This document shows positions 27,671-34,641 of a stretch of 35,079 nucleotides of DNA, in pieces. The DNA is taken from positions 28,130-63,208 of the IMG/VR virus record IMGVR_UViG_3300003322_000642, one strand, 5' to 3'. The notes under the pieces are model-generated. The model was not told the DNA's origin, did not search any database, and worked only from the letters and a program-made list of their open reading frames with translations. The DNA comes from a virus. Position numbers and translations under genes: made by a program. How positions within the stretch are numbered: position 1 is the stretch's first letter; every line of letters begins with the position of its first letter.

Positions 27671-28096
27671 CTACAGCTCGGCGTACCCGCCCGCGATCAG
27701 GCGCGTCGCCATGCTGTCCATCGCGTCGCTCGCCTGCTTGGCCAGGACGTACTCTTTCACCTCCTGCTTGATGCGCTTGCCGGCCCGGTAGATGTCGACC
27801 AGGAAGGAATCAGCGCCCAGCTTGCGAGTCAGGACCACGACAGTGCCGTCGGCGCCGTACAGCGCGCGCTTATCGACCAGGAGGGTCTTGTTGTTGTCGA
27901 CAAAGGCGCTGCCGGCCGAGACCAGATCCACGACGCCCGCGTCGACCAGGCCCGCGGTCACCATGAACAGCGTGTCCAGGCCCGCGGAGAACTGCGGTAT
28001 CGTCAGCTTGCCGCTGTCCAGCCCGTTGTAGAGAAATTCAGCGGCCTCGAACGACTTGCGGTCGAGTTCGTTCTTGAGGATTGGGATCGCGCTCAA
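27671..28096 (-). CDS. Hypothetical protein (141 aa)
   Basis: ATGA overlap with the HD gene upstream, nine-base gap to the winged-helix gene downstream. Helical, with a hydrophobic core region (DTLFMVTAGLVDAGVVDLVS) and beta segments (KTLLVDKRALYGADGTVVVL, GADSFLVDIYRAGKRIKQEV). No known motif. It could be a partner of the HD hydrolase given the tight coupling. Confidence 0.65.
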   Translation of the reverse strand: MSAIPILKNELDRKSFEAAEFLYNGLDSGKLTIPQFSAGLDTLFMVTAGLVDAGVVDLVSAGSAFVDNNKTLLVDKRALYGADGTVVVLTRKLGADSFLVDIYRAGKRIKQEVKEYVLAKQASDAMDSMATRLIAGGYAEL

Positions 28097-28629
28097 GGTT
28101 GGCTCCCGGCTTCACTGGTGGGAGTGCATGCCTGCTCCATCGCCACGTTCCAAAGCCGCCTGTCGGCTTTCGTCATCACCGCCAGCAATTCGCGCTTTTC
28201 CTGAAGGTAGGTTTTGGCAAACTTGGGATCGTGTCGCACGATGCTGGACGTGTTACTGATCAGATCCGCACACTTGATGGTTTGAATCCACGCCGGCGCT
28301 TCGGATAGCCGTGCGCGCGACGCGGCTTTACGCTCGGCGCGGTTGCCGACCTCGAGGTCGGACAGCAGCATGACTCCATTCGCGACCAGGGCGCCAAACT
28401 GTGCGAACAGCTCGTCCTTGGTAACACCCCGATCCTCGACGCAGTCGTGCAGCCAGCATACGGCCATGAACTCGTTCGGGCGGACCAGAGGGGCGCTCCA
28501 GCCGACGGACATAGCGATGCCGGCGACCTCGGCCAAGTGGTCCGTGTACGGGTTTCCGGTGTACTTGCGTACATGCCCGTCATGCACGCGGCGAGCGAAG
28601 GCCATCGCATCAAATGCCAAATCATTCAT
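28093..28629 (-). CDS. HD-domain hydrolase (SpoT/MESH1-like)
   Basis: HD metal-dependent phosphohydrolase. The alarmone-hydrolase pattern is clear: RKYTGNPYTDHLAEVA (H31), WLHDCVEDRGVT (H61-D62, E65-D66), then IKCADLISNT near 125. In RelA/SpoT and MESH1 these bind Mn and cleave the 3' pyrophosphate of (p)ppGpp. At 178 residues it corresponds to a stand-alone small alarmone hydrolase. In an infected cell it could lower (p)ppGpp and keep host synthesis active (inference). AAGGGAG before this ATG sets the start. First gene of a three-gene operon. Confidence 0.8.
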   Translation of the reverse strand: MNDLAFDAMAFARRVHDGHVRKYTGNPYTDHLAEVAGIAMSVGWSAPLVRPNEFMAVCWLHDCVEDRGVTKDELFAQFGALVANGVMLLSDLEVGNRAERKAASRARLSEAPAWIQTIKCADLISNTSSIVRHDPKFAKTYLQEKRELLAVMTKADRRLWNVAMEQACTPTSEAGSQP

Positions 28630-28664
28630 TCTTGTTTTCTCCCTTGCGCACTCGTGCATCATAG

Positions 28665-28716
28665 ATAAGTCACAGATTACATAATATCATCATGGCTTAC
28701 AAGTCAGTAATGACTT
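28665..28716 (-). promoter_or_regulatory. Double operator upstream of HD hydrolase operon
   Basis: A perfect AAGTCA-GTAA-TGACTT palindrome (28701-28716) and a second, partial site (28665-28680) flank a TATTAT-like -10 (about 28684). The sandwich layout resembles 17741-17777. Confidence 0.55.
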
Positions 28717-28731
28717 AGCCTGACACTATTC

Positions 28732-29358
28732 CTAGTGGATGAATCCACCCGTTGCCAGATAGGCACCGACCTGTTCGTGGGCGACGCGCTCCGCCTTGCC
28801 AACGGCGTTTTCCAGCGCTGCGACGCGTTCGTCCATGTCGATCATGGAACGCCGGATGTAGTAGTGGGCGCACTTGGTCCGTTCGTCCATCACCAAACCG
28901 AGGCAGAGCGACGAGATGTGTTCGATGTGAGCCTTGCTCGTTCCGGCCTTGCCTAGTGCTTTCACCAACGGAATACCAGGCTGAACCAAGATCACGGTAG
29001 AGAAATACCTGTTCAGTACGTCGAAGCAATCCAATATGTATTTTTCAAGTCTAGGCTCAAGCGACGGCGAAACATTGTCATTAAGGCATTCCGACAGCGT
29101 GTATGCCATAAGATCGATTGGCGTTCGATCAGTTATTGATCCAAAAGGAGCTGCAGCATAGGCGGCAGCAAACTCTTTAAGAATCTCTCCCTGAATGGCG
29201 AGTCTTATGTCGAAACCGTACGTTTTGGCCGGATCGAGTCCAGCTCTTTTGAAAACAGAACTTGCGGACGTTTCGACAAATTGAACCCCATGCTTGTCGG
29301 CGTAAGCCTTCGCAAGGGTTGTTTTCCCGCACCTTTGCGGCCCGAACAGCCCTATCAT
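28732..29358 (-). CDS. P-loop nucleotide-kinase-like protein
   Basis: Walker A GPQRCGKTTLAK at residues 6-17, an acid-rich switch region DRTPIDLMAYT (near 77-87), and an FSTVILVQPG strand. This pattern matches thymidylate/deoxynucleoside kinase and NadR-like P-loop kinases. Expected reaction: phosphate transfer from ATP to a deoxynucleotide or nucleoside, fitting the RNR/ThyX cluster. A lid Arg segment is not certain (RRSMIDMDERVAALENAVGK). ATGA overlap with the HNH gene above. A short stem (GTGGAT/ATCCAC) spans the stop region. Substrate not assigned. Confidence 0.7.
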   Translation of the reverse strand: MIGLFGPQRCGKTTLAKAYADKHGVQFVETSASSVFKRAGLDPAKTYGFDIRLAIQGEILKEFAAAYAAAPFGSITDRTPIDLMAYTLSECLNDNVSPSLEPRLEKYILDCFDVLNRYFSTVILVQPGIPLVKALGKAGTSKAHIEHISSLCLGLVMDERTKCAHYYIRRSMIDMDERVAALENAVGKAERVAHEQVGAYLATGGFIH

Positions 29359-30038
29359 GATTTCTCCAAGAAGTTAGATCGGCGATTTCCTCGTTTGGGC
29401 TTCACCGTGAGTGCTGCCTCGAGAGGAAGTCCGGATACGAGCCTGCTACGAAGTGTTGCTGGATTAATGTCGAACTCGTCAGCAAGCTGTTGGAGCGTTT
29501 TATGTGCGCCGTTGTGGTGAACAAACATATTGTCACGCCTATTATTATTTTGCTCTTTGGGCGTCGCCCAGCGGCAGTTTCCGGGTTCATAGTTGCCGTC
29601 GTTGTTTGGATAACGATCGAGCGTCTTACCTTCAGGCCGTTCGCCCATGTCAGCAAGGAAGTTCTCGAATTTCAGCCAGCGTTCGCAAACTCGAATGCCG
29701 CGCCCGCCGTAGTTCTTGTACGCCTTGCATTTTTCGTTTGTACAACGCTTTATCATTCCCGACCAAATCCGATACTCTGCGGTTTGGATTCTTCCCTTGG
29801 TGCATCCATGCGTTTCCGCATTTGGCGCCAATCTCGCCCTGCCTCTTGCCATCTCAGCGGCGAGGCAGCCGCAGGATTGAGATTTCCCTTTACGCAATGG
29901 GTTGCCGCGAATAAGTCCGACCGCTCCGCAGTCACAGAGGCATTTCCAGATAGATTGCCCGTCTTTGTCGGGCTGGTCGGCCTTTTCCACAACAAGCCAT
30001 CGACCAAACCTTTGTCCAGTGAGGTCGATGAGCTTCAT
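29355..30038 (-). CDS. HNH homing endonuclease with zinc-ribbon N-terminus
   Basis: Free-standing phage HNH endonuclease. N-terminal zinc-ribbon-like part with DLTGQRFGRWLVVEKA, Cys33/35/37 and Cys56/58; nuclease core YGGRGIRVCERW, FLADMGERPEGKTLDRYPNN and GNYEPGNCRW; a C-terminal helix-turn-helix (KTLQQLADEFDINPATLRSR) for DNA recognition. It is clearly related to the 33928 gene. Inserted between the MazG-like and kinase-like genes with overlapping ends (single-base and ATGA). Cuts intron-less alleles to spread (known for the family). Confidence 0.9.
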   Translation of the reverse strand: MKLIDLTGQRFGRWLVVEKADQPDKDGQSIWKCLCDCGAVGLIRGNPLRKGKSQSCGCLAAEMARGRARLAPNAETHGCTKGRIQTAEYRIWSGMIKRCTNEKCKAYKNYGGRGIRVCERWLKFENFLADMGERPEGKTLDRYPNNDGNYEPGNCRWATPKEQNNNRRDNMFVHHNGAHKTLQQLADEFDINPATLRSRLVSGLPLEAALTVKPKRGNRRSNFLEKS

Positions 30039-30688
30039 TACACAGCTGCCTTTTCCAGCACTGCGCGTTCCGCAATCAGGTCGCGTGTCACGGCGTTTTC
30101 GGACGAAAACTTGTTCGGGAACCGGACTTTCAGCTTACCAATGTTCTTGGCGCGTTCTTCGTCCAGGTTCAGCCCAGCGGCATCAATGCCGATGGCCTGA
30201 TACCAGGAGATGTCGCCACCGATCTCCTCGCCGAAGTTCACCTTGTCGATGATGCCGGTCTCGTACTGCGCCTTGACCGCTTCCAACAACTCGCCGGATT
30301 CGGTGAAGCAACCCAGCGCGGCGTGGTTCAGGCGCACGTTCAGCTTGTCCAGCTGGAAGTCACGCACCGCTTCCGGCAGCTCGCGGGTCATGGCAGCCAG
30401 ATCGGCCGGGTCCGTGCGGTTGTTGAAGTCTACGCCCTGCTCCAGCGATGCGCCCAGGAACTGCGACAGCCCGTACATTGTGCGCAGATTTTCGAGGCAG
30501 ACGTCGTTGTCGATCAGCACGTCCCTTTCCGGGGTCGGGTAGTACAGGCGGCGCTTGAACTGGTCGGCCAGCTTGGCAGCGGCGATAGCGATTTCCAGCA
30601 CGGCGTGGTAGGCGACTTCGTTGACGTTCAGCTGGGTCGGCACGCTTTCGGTGCGGGTGGCGTTGGTGATGTAGGTGTTCGAATCCAT
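30038..30688 (-). CDS. MazG-like NTP pyrophosphohydrolase
   Basis: MazG/all-alpha NTP-PPase motif: LGCFTESGELLEAVKAQYE (E-x2-E pair) followed by NFGEEIGGDISWYQAIG (E-E-x2-D), which coordinates Mg. The family hydrolyses (d)NTPs to NMP and pyrophosphate. Phage MazG proteins may adjust nucleotide pools. An N-terminal domain of about 100 residues of helices (EIAIAAAKLADQFKRRLYYP) precedes the catalytic helices. AGGAC lies about 7 bases before ATG. Downstream is an inserted HNH gene. Confidence 0.75.
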   Translation of the reverse strand: MDSNTYITNATRTESVPTQLNVNEVAYHAVLEIAIAAAKLADQFKRRLYYPTPERDVLIDNDVCLENLRTMYGLSQFLGASLEQGVDFNNRTDPADLAAMTRELPEAVRDFQLDKLNVRLNHAALGCFTESGELLEAVKAQYETGIIDKVNFGEEIGGDISWYQAIGIDAAGLNLDEERAKNIGKLKVRFPNKFSSENAVTRDLIAERAVLEKAAV

Positions 30689-30718
30689 GGTGAGTCCTGT
30701 TGAGTTGGTGACGGGTTT

Positions 30719-30738
30719 GCCGCACCGTCAGGTGCGGC
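30719..30738 (-). terminator. Hairpin between thyX operon genes
   Basis: Perfect 8-base stem GCCGCACC/GGTGCGGC with a four-base loop, in the gap between 30786 and 30688. No T-run, so probably an attenuator or processing site. Confidence 0.5.
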
Positions 30739-30785
30739 GTTGTGGGTTAAGTTAACTGGCTCGTGCGTTAGTTGCAAAACTCCTA

Positions 30786-31058
30786 TTAGCCGTTGACCAC
30801 GCGCAGCGGTGCGGCATCGTCGCTACCTTCGTCAGCAGCCGAGCCGGTGGTGTCCAGCAACGCCTGAATGCAGCCGGCGACGGTGCGTGCGGTAGCGGCT
30901 TCGGTCAGGGCCGCCTGCTGGGCGGCAGCCGCCTGTTCAGCTTCGATGCGACGCTGCTCGGCTTCTTCGCTGTGAACGCGCTCGACTTCCTGCAGATCGG
31001 TCAGGGTTTGCCGGAACGACGCCAGAACGGTTTCGGTATTTTTCTTGGCAAAGAACAT
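30786..31058 (-). CDS. Small coiled-coil protein (90 aa)
   Basis: AAGGAG 6 bases before ATG. A long helical, heptad-like segment (SFRQTLTDLQEVERVHSEEA, RRIEAEQAAAAQQAALTEAA) followed by a short hydrophobic helix (AGCIQALLDTTGSA) and an acidic end. Similar short coiled-coil proteins lie in phage nucleotide operons, but no family is recognised. Its 5' end is overlapped by the long tail of thyX. Confidence 0.65.
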   Translation of the reverse strand: MFFAKKNTETVLASFRQTLTDLQEVERVHSEEAEQRRIEAEQAAAAQQAALTEAATARTVAGCIQALLDTTGSAADEGSDDAAPLRVVNG

Positions 31059-31920
31059 TGTTTTCTCCTTCAGGTAGATCAGTGTTGTAGATGTCGTGCT
31101 CGACAAGTTCGCGGTGCTGGCGCCAGCCGAAGAAGTTCTTCGACGATTGGGTGGCCAACGGCAGCGGGTAAGCCTGGTGCTCGACCGGCGAAGCGTGCAG
31201 CGGGCGGCCACCGACCAGATCGGTGTAGAGCTTGATGTCCTTCTCGATCGATGGCTCGCTGCCGTCGTGGTTCAGGTAGGACACGCGAGCGCAGCGGGCC
31301 GCCGACAGCTTGGCCAGGAACCGCGGCTGGTCGTGGTACTGGTCGCGCTCGGCGTCCGTCACGTAAGGCAGGTGCCACGCTGCAGCGATTTGGCGATCGC
31401 GCGGGCGCAGGACCGGTTCGGAGTCGGAGAGCGCGCGCTGCATTTGCAAAGCGAGTTCGTGGATCTCGGGCTGGGCATCCGGATGGGCACGCAGTTCGTT
31501 CCAGTTGGCGAACTCGGTGGCGGTCACGATGACGCTGATGTGCAGGAACGGCTCCAGGATGCGGTTGGTGACCTGCTTGTGGACGCCGATCTCAGCCATC
31601 GCCTCTGCCTGGTTCGCTGCGACTTCGGCCGCCAGCATCCAGCGGGCTTTGGCGCGGAACAGTTCTTCGCCGGTCAGCTCGAGGCGGGCCTGCATACCAG
31701 CCTGATTCTTGCCCCAGTGGATCGGCATGGCGGGCGCGGTGCGCACCTCCGCGATCATCTTGGCGACCGGGATCGCACGGCTGCTGCTGGCGTTGCGGCT
31801 GAAAACGCGGTGTGTCATCAACTCTGCGTGGATGAAGCGCGGGTAGCGCAGCTGGTATGTGGCGAGTGGCTTGCCGTGATGGGCAACGCTATGCTCGACA
31901 ACTTTTGCGGTAATGCTCAT
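30937..31920 (-). CDS. thyX: Flavin-dependent thymidylate synthase ThyX
   Basis: ThyX makes dTMP from dUMP using CH2-tetrahydrofolate, FAD and NADPH. The signature is MTHRVFSRNASSSRAIP near residue 35-50 (HR-x2-S-x5-S-R form), with the dUMP and folate contact segments SPVEHQA and FFGWRQHRELVEHD later. About 265 residues of normal fold end near HDIYNTDLP. The frame then continues about 60 residues through the ribosome site of the next gene as an Arg/Ser-rich shadow, overlapping it by 122 bases, so the C-terminal end is doubtful (possible indel). It pairs functionally with the RNR genes to supply dTTP. Confidence 0.9.
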   Translation of the reverse strand: MSITAKVVEHSVAHHGKPLATYQLRYPRFIHAELMTHRVFSRNASSSRAIPVAKMIAEVRTAPAMPIHWGKNQAGMQARLELTGEELFRAKARWMLAAEVAANQAEAMAEIGVHKQVTNRILEPFLHISVIVTATEFANWNELRAHPDAQPEIHELALQMQRALSDSEPVLRPRDRQIAAAWHLPYVTDAERDQYHDQPRFLAKLSAARCARVSYLNHDGSEPSIEKDIKLYTDLVGGRPLHASPVEHQAYPLPLATQSSKNFFGWRQHRELVEHDIYNTDLPEGENNVLCQEKYRNRSGVVPANPDRSAGSRARSQRRSRAASHRS

Positions 31921-31951
31921 TTCTGTGTTTGTGGAAAAACTTATTTACGGA

Positions 31952-32470
31952 TCAGCGGCGACCGAAGCTGCGGCTGGACGAGAACGAACTGGTGCTGCGC
32001 GCCGAGCTGTAGCTGCCGTACAACGAGCGGGTCGGCGTCGACGGCTTGGCGGCGTTGTATGCGGCGGCGTACGAGGTCGGCGCGTTGCCGAAGCGGCTGG
32101 TTGGTGCCGGGATCGGCTTTGCGATCGGCGCGGCGACCGGCGCCGGATGGTTGTTCTGGACGATCACGGTCTTATTGACGACGGTCTTGTTCACGGTCGT
32201 CCGGTTGTACTCGCCGCCGTGATAGCCCGCGGCCGGTGCCGGTGCGCTGGTGCTACGACCGAGCATGTAGCCGAGTGCGCCACCCATCAGCATGTCGCTG
32301 GCGCCCGAATGGTGTTCTTGCACGACCACCGGTGCCGGTGCTGCCATGACTGCGGGCGCCTGCTGCACGACCTGCGGCTGCTGATACTGCGTGGTGTAGG
32401 CGGGCTGATGGTTGTCGTAGCAGCCTGCAAGGCTCGCCATCAGCGCCACTGCCAAGAGGGTCTTCTTCAT
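31952..32470 (-). CDS. Gln/Ala/Pro-rich lipoprotein
   Basis: Signal MKKTLLAVALMASLAGC with lipobox LAGC (Cys17), then a low-complexity part (QPQVVQQAPAVMAAPAPVVV), a Gly-rich helix MLMGGALGYMLGR that resembles glycine-zipper segments, and a Ser/Arg-rich C-terminus (SSARSTSSFSSSRSFG). AAGGGA before ATG. Lipidated, likely outer- or inner-membrane linked. Glycine-zipper lipoproteins in phages have been proposed to affect the envelope; role here unknown. Confidence 0.75.
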   Translation of the reverse strand: MKKTLLAVALMASLAGCYDNHQPAYTTQYQQPQVVQQAPAVMAAPAPVVVQEHHSGASDMLMGGALGYMLGRSTSAPAPAAGYHGGEYNRTTVNKTVVNKTVIVQNNHPAPVAAPIAKPIPAPTSRFGNAPTSYAAAYNAAKPSTPTRSLYGSYSSARSTSSFSSSRSFGRR

Positions 32471-32521
32471 GGTTTCCCTTGTTGAGTGAATGATGAATCT
32501 TAGAAAACAGAGACCGGCGCT

Positions 32522-32839
32522 TTAAGCGACTTCCGGTGCTCCAGTCAGCAACTCCTGCATCGCGACCACTGCGCGCCTGGCGCGCTTGCCGTCGTCTTGG
32601 CCCTGATGTGCGTAGAACAGCAGCGCCGACAGAACCGCCATCGCGGCGCCCTGCTCCTCCAGGTGATTCAAGCCTTCGACGCCACCCTGCGCCAGCAGCG
32701 TCAGGGCGTTCGCCTTGATAGCCGGACCTTCAGGTTCGCGTACATCACGCGCGCCGTTGCCAGGTGCAGCAGAACGGCCGGCGCCCGATGGAGCCGGCGC
32801 TTTAGTGCGCGCCGCGAACAGATCAATGACATTTCCCAC
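32522..32839 (-). CDS. Hypothetical protein (105 aa)
   Basis: GTG start with AAGGAG 8 bases upstream. Begins GNVIDLFAARTKAPAPSGAG, a short motif seen at the start of various phage/plasmid proteins, then a Pro/Gly/Ala-rich linker and a helical domain (LTLLAQGGVEGLNHLEEQGA, MAVLSALLFYAHQGQ). Sits behind its own operator promoter. Not recognised. Confidence 0.65.
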   Translation of the reverse strand: MGNVIDLFAARTKAPAPSGAGRSAAPGNGARDVREPEGPAIKANALTLLAQGGVEGLNHLEEQGAAMAVLSALLFYAHQGQDDGKRARRAVVAMQELLTGAPEVA

Positions 32840-32887
32840 TTCCTTAACTCCTTCGATTGCGGGAGCATGTAGCCCCCGCTTGCTTAT

Positions 32888-32910
32888 ATTATAGCTCAGT
32901 TATGACTTAC
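32888..32910 (-). promoter_or_regulatory. -10 box with operator in the spacer
   Basis: Minus strand GTAAGTCATAACTGAGC (32910-32894) directly precedes TATAAT (32893-32888). Here the palindrome lies between the -35 and -10 positions instead of after the -10. Confidence 0.6.
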
Positions 32911-32920
32911 TTTTCAGGGT

Positions 32921-33931
32921 TCAAAAGTCGTCAAAAGTCAGTGCTCCACCAGTCTGGTAATCGGTCGGCTTCCCCTCGAAGAAGTTCGTCTCGACGCCAT
33001 TGATGGCACTGATCTTCTCAACCCACGGTGTAGGGTTGGCCACGCCAGGGTACAGCGGCGCCCAGCCCAGACGGTCGGTGCGCTTGTTCGCAAGCCACTT
33101 GATGCGGTTCTCAACGATGGTATCGGTCGCGCCCAGAACGCCCCCACTGATGATGTGCTTGCCCCATGCGGTTTCCAGCTCGACCGCAGCGCTCACCATC
33201 GCGCGCGCTTTGAAATAGAACTCGGGCGTGAAAATCTCCGGCCGCTCGATCTTCAGGCAGTGGTACATGTCGATGAAGAAGTCCAGGTGGGCCTCCTCGT
33301 CGCGGTTGATGTACTTGATCTGGTCCGCAGACTTCAGCATCTTGCCGTTCTTGGCCAGGAGGTAGAAGCCGAAGAAGCCGCTGTAGAAGTAGATGCCTTC
33401 CAGGCAAATGTTGCCGACGATCGCCAGGGCGAACTTCTCGGGCGTGAAACCGCCCCGCAGCTCGTCATTCTGTGCCAGGATCAGCTTGTTCTTGGCTGCC
33501 AGCACCGGGTCGCTCTCGTACATGCCGTAGATTTCCAGCGGGTTCGCGGAGACTGCCTCGGCCATCAGGGAATACGCGGTGACGTGGTTCGCTTCCTCGT
33601 ACGCCTGGCGCGAGATCGCCATCGAGGCTTCCGGACTGGTGATGTACGCGCCGATGTTTGTGATCAGGTTGGCGAACTGGAAGCCGTCCAGGTTGGACAC
33701 GAAGGCCAAGGCTTTGTCGTACACTCGGCGCTCACCCGGCTCCAGGCGGTTGCGGTAGCACGCCACGTCGTCGCCCATCGCAATGGACTCCGGATACCAG
33801 TCGTTGCGTCGAAATTTCTTGAATGCGTCCATCGCCCACTTATGCTTGAGCGGCGAAATGCACATGACCCTATCTTCTGGTCCCTGGATAAGACGACGGT
33901 TGTTGACCTTGTCGATCAGGGAATTGCTCAT
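32921..33931 (-). CDS. nrdB: Class Ia ribonucleotide reductase, beta subunit
   Basis: Small (radical) subunit that makes the tyrosyl radical needed by NrdA to reduce ribonucleotides to deoxyribonucleotides. Di-iron ligands: D82 (NLDGFQF), E113 and H116 (EEANHV), E179 (LEGIYF), E212 and H215 (DEEAHL). The radical tyrosine is Y120, four residues after H116 as in E. coli Y122. The C-terminal tail (ALTFDDF) is the part that docks to NrdA. Length 336 is normal. AAAGGA inside the preceding HNH gene serves as its ribosome site, and its ATG overlaps the HNH stop (ATGA). Confidence 0.95.
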   Translation of the reverse strand: MSNSLIDKVNNRRLIQGPEDRVMCISPLKHKWAMDAFKKFRRNDWYPESIAMGDDVACYRNRLEPGERRVYDKALAFVSNLDGFQFANLITNIGAYITSPEASMAISRQAYEEANHVTAYSLMAEAVSANPLEIYGMYESDPVLAAKNKLILAQNDELRGGFTPEKFALAIVGNICLEGIYFYSGFFGFYLLAKNGKMLKSADQIKYINRDEEAHLDFFIDMYHCLKIERPEIFTPEFYFKARAMVSAAVELETAWGKHIISGGVLGATDTIVENRIKWLANKRTDRLGWAPLYPGVANPTPWVEKISAINGVETNFFEGKPTDYQTGGALTFDDF

Positions 33932-34551
33932 TTGGTGCTTCCTTTCAGATGTTCGATTGCCGCTTCCGACGGCATCTTCTTGGTGTGGATCAGGTAGTGC
34001 AGTGCCTTGTACTTCACGCCGGCGGTGCGAGCCGCTTCCGCGATGGTCACGCGCTTGCCGTCGACTTCGACGTGGACGTTCTTGCGGGTGTTATTCGCCT
34101 GCTCGACCGGATTCGACCACCGACAATTACCTGGCTGGTAGCCTTTGTCGTTCTCGATGCGGTCGATGGAAGCGGCCTTCGGGCGTACACCCATGTCCTC
34201 AATGAAGTTCTTTACGTCATGCCAGCGTTCGCACACTGTAATGCCGCGACCGCCATACTCCGGGTAGTCTTCCGAGTTCGGGTTGTAGCAGCGAGTCATC
34301 ATGCGGCGCCAGGTCTGATAGGACGAGTGGTAGTACATGCCGTGCTTGGTCAAAGATTTCTTGCCCTTGTCGGCGTTGTAGCACCCGCAAGATTTGGTGG
34401 TCCCAGAAGTCAGGGAGGTGCAGCGAAGTTCAATCACGTTGCCGCAATCGCACTTGCAGCGCCACCTGGCGTGCTTACCAACCTCATGCGGCGCCTCGCC
34501 AATTACTACGAGGCGTTCGAAGCGTTGACCGGTCAAGTCCAATTTCTTCAT
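33928..34551 (-). CDS. HNH homing endonuclease between nrdA and nrdB
   Basis: Same plan as the 29355 gene: N-terminal LDLTGQRFERLVVIGEAP with Cys32/34/36 and Cys55/57, HNH core YGGRGITVCERWHDVKNFIE, DMGVRPKAASIDRIENDKGY, GNCRWSNPVEQANN, and a C-terminal helix-turn-helix (KRVTIAEAARTAGVKYKALH). Insertion is exactly in the nrdA-nrdB interval, ending in ATGA overlap with nrdB. Its start lies below a 15-base-pair hairpin that includes part of the ribosome site. RNR genes are frequent homes for homing elements in phages. Confidence 0.9.
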   Translation of the reverse strand: MKKLDLTGQRFERLVVIGEAPHEVGKHARWRCKCDCGNVIELRCTSLTSGTTKSCGCYNADKGKKSLTKHGMYYHSSYQTWRRMMTRCYNPNSEDYPEYGGRGITVCERWHDVKNFIEDMGVRPKAASIDRIENDKGYQPGNCRWSNPVEQANNTRKNVHVEVDGKRVTIAEAARTAGVKYKALHYLIHTKKMPSEAAIEHLKGSTK

Positions 34552-34558
34552 CGTTTGT

Positions 34559-34594
34559 CCTATATTGAGGGAATTTCACTTCCCTCAATATAGG
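34559..34594 (-). promoter_or_regulatory. 15-bp hairpin hiding the HNH ribosome site
   Basis: Perfect inverted repeat: arms 34559-34573 and 34580-34594 (CCTATATTGAGGGAA and its complement) around a 6-base loop. The AGG of the HNH gene's AGGA ribosome site is inside the distal arm, 7 bases from the ATG. No T-run, so control of translation or processing is more likely than termination. Confidence 0.75.
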
Positions 34595-34641
34595 TGTCAC
34601 CGCTTACTTACTATAAAGGCTCTCAGGTGCAAGATTCGCAA
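34595..34641 (-). promoter_or_regulatory. Promoter with AAGTCA-type operator at the nrdA end
   Basis: Minus strand TTGCGA (34641-34636, inside the last codons of nrdA), 18-base spacer, TTTATA (34617-34612), then GTAAGTAAGCGGTGACAC (34611-34595). The operator has one altered half (AAGTAA). Confidence 0.55.

Noticed and set aside
31096-32178. 360-codon plus-strand frame
   Set aside because: Antisense to thyX and the lipoprotein gene, whose family motifs are unmistakable.
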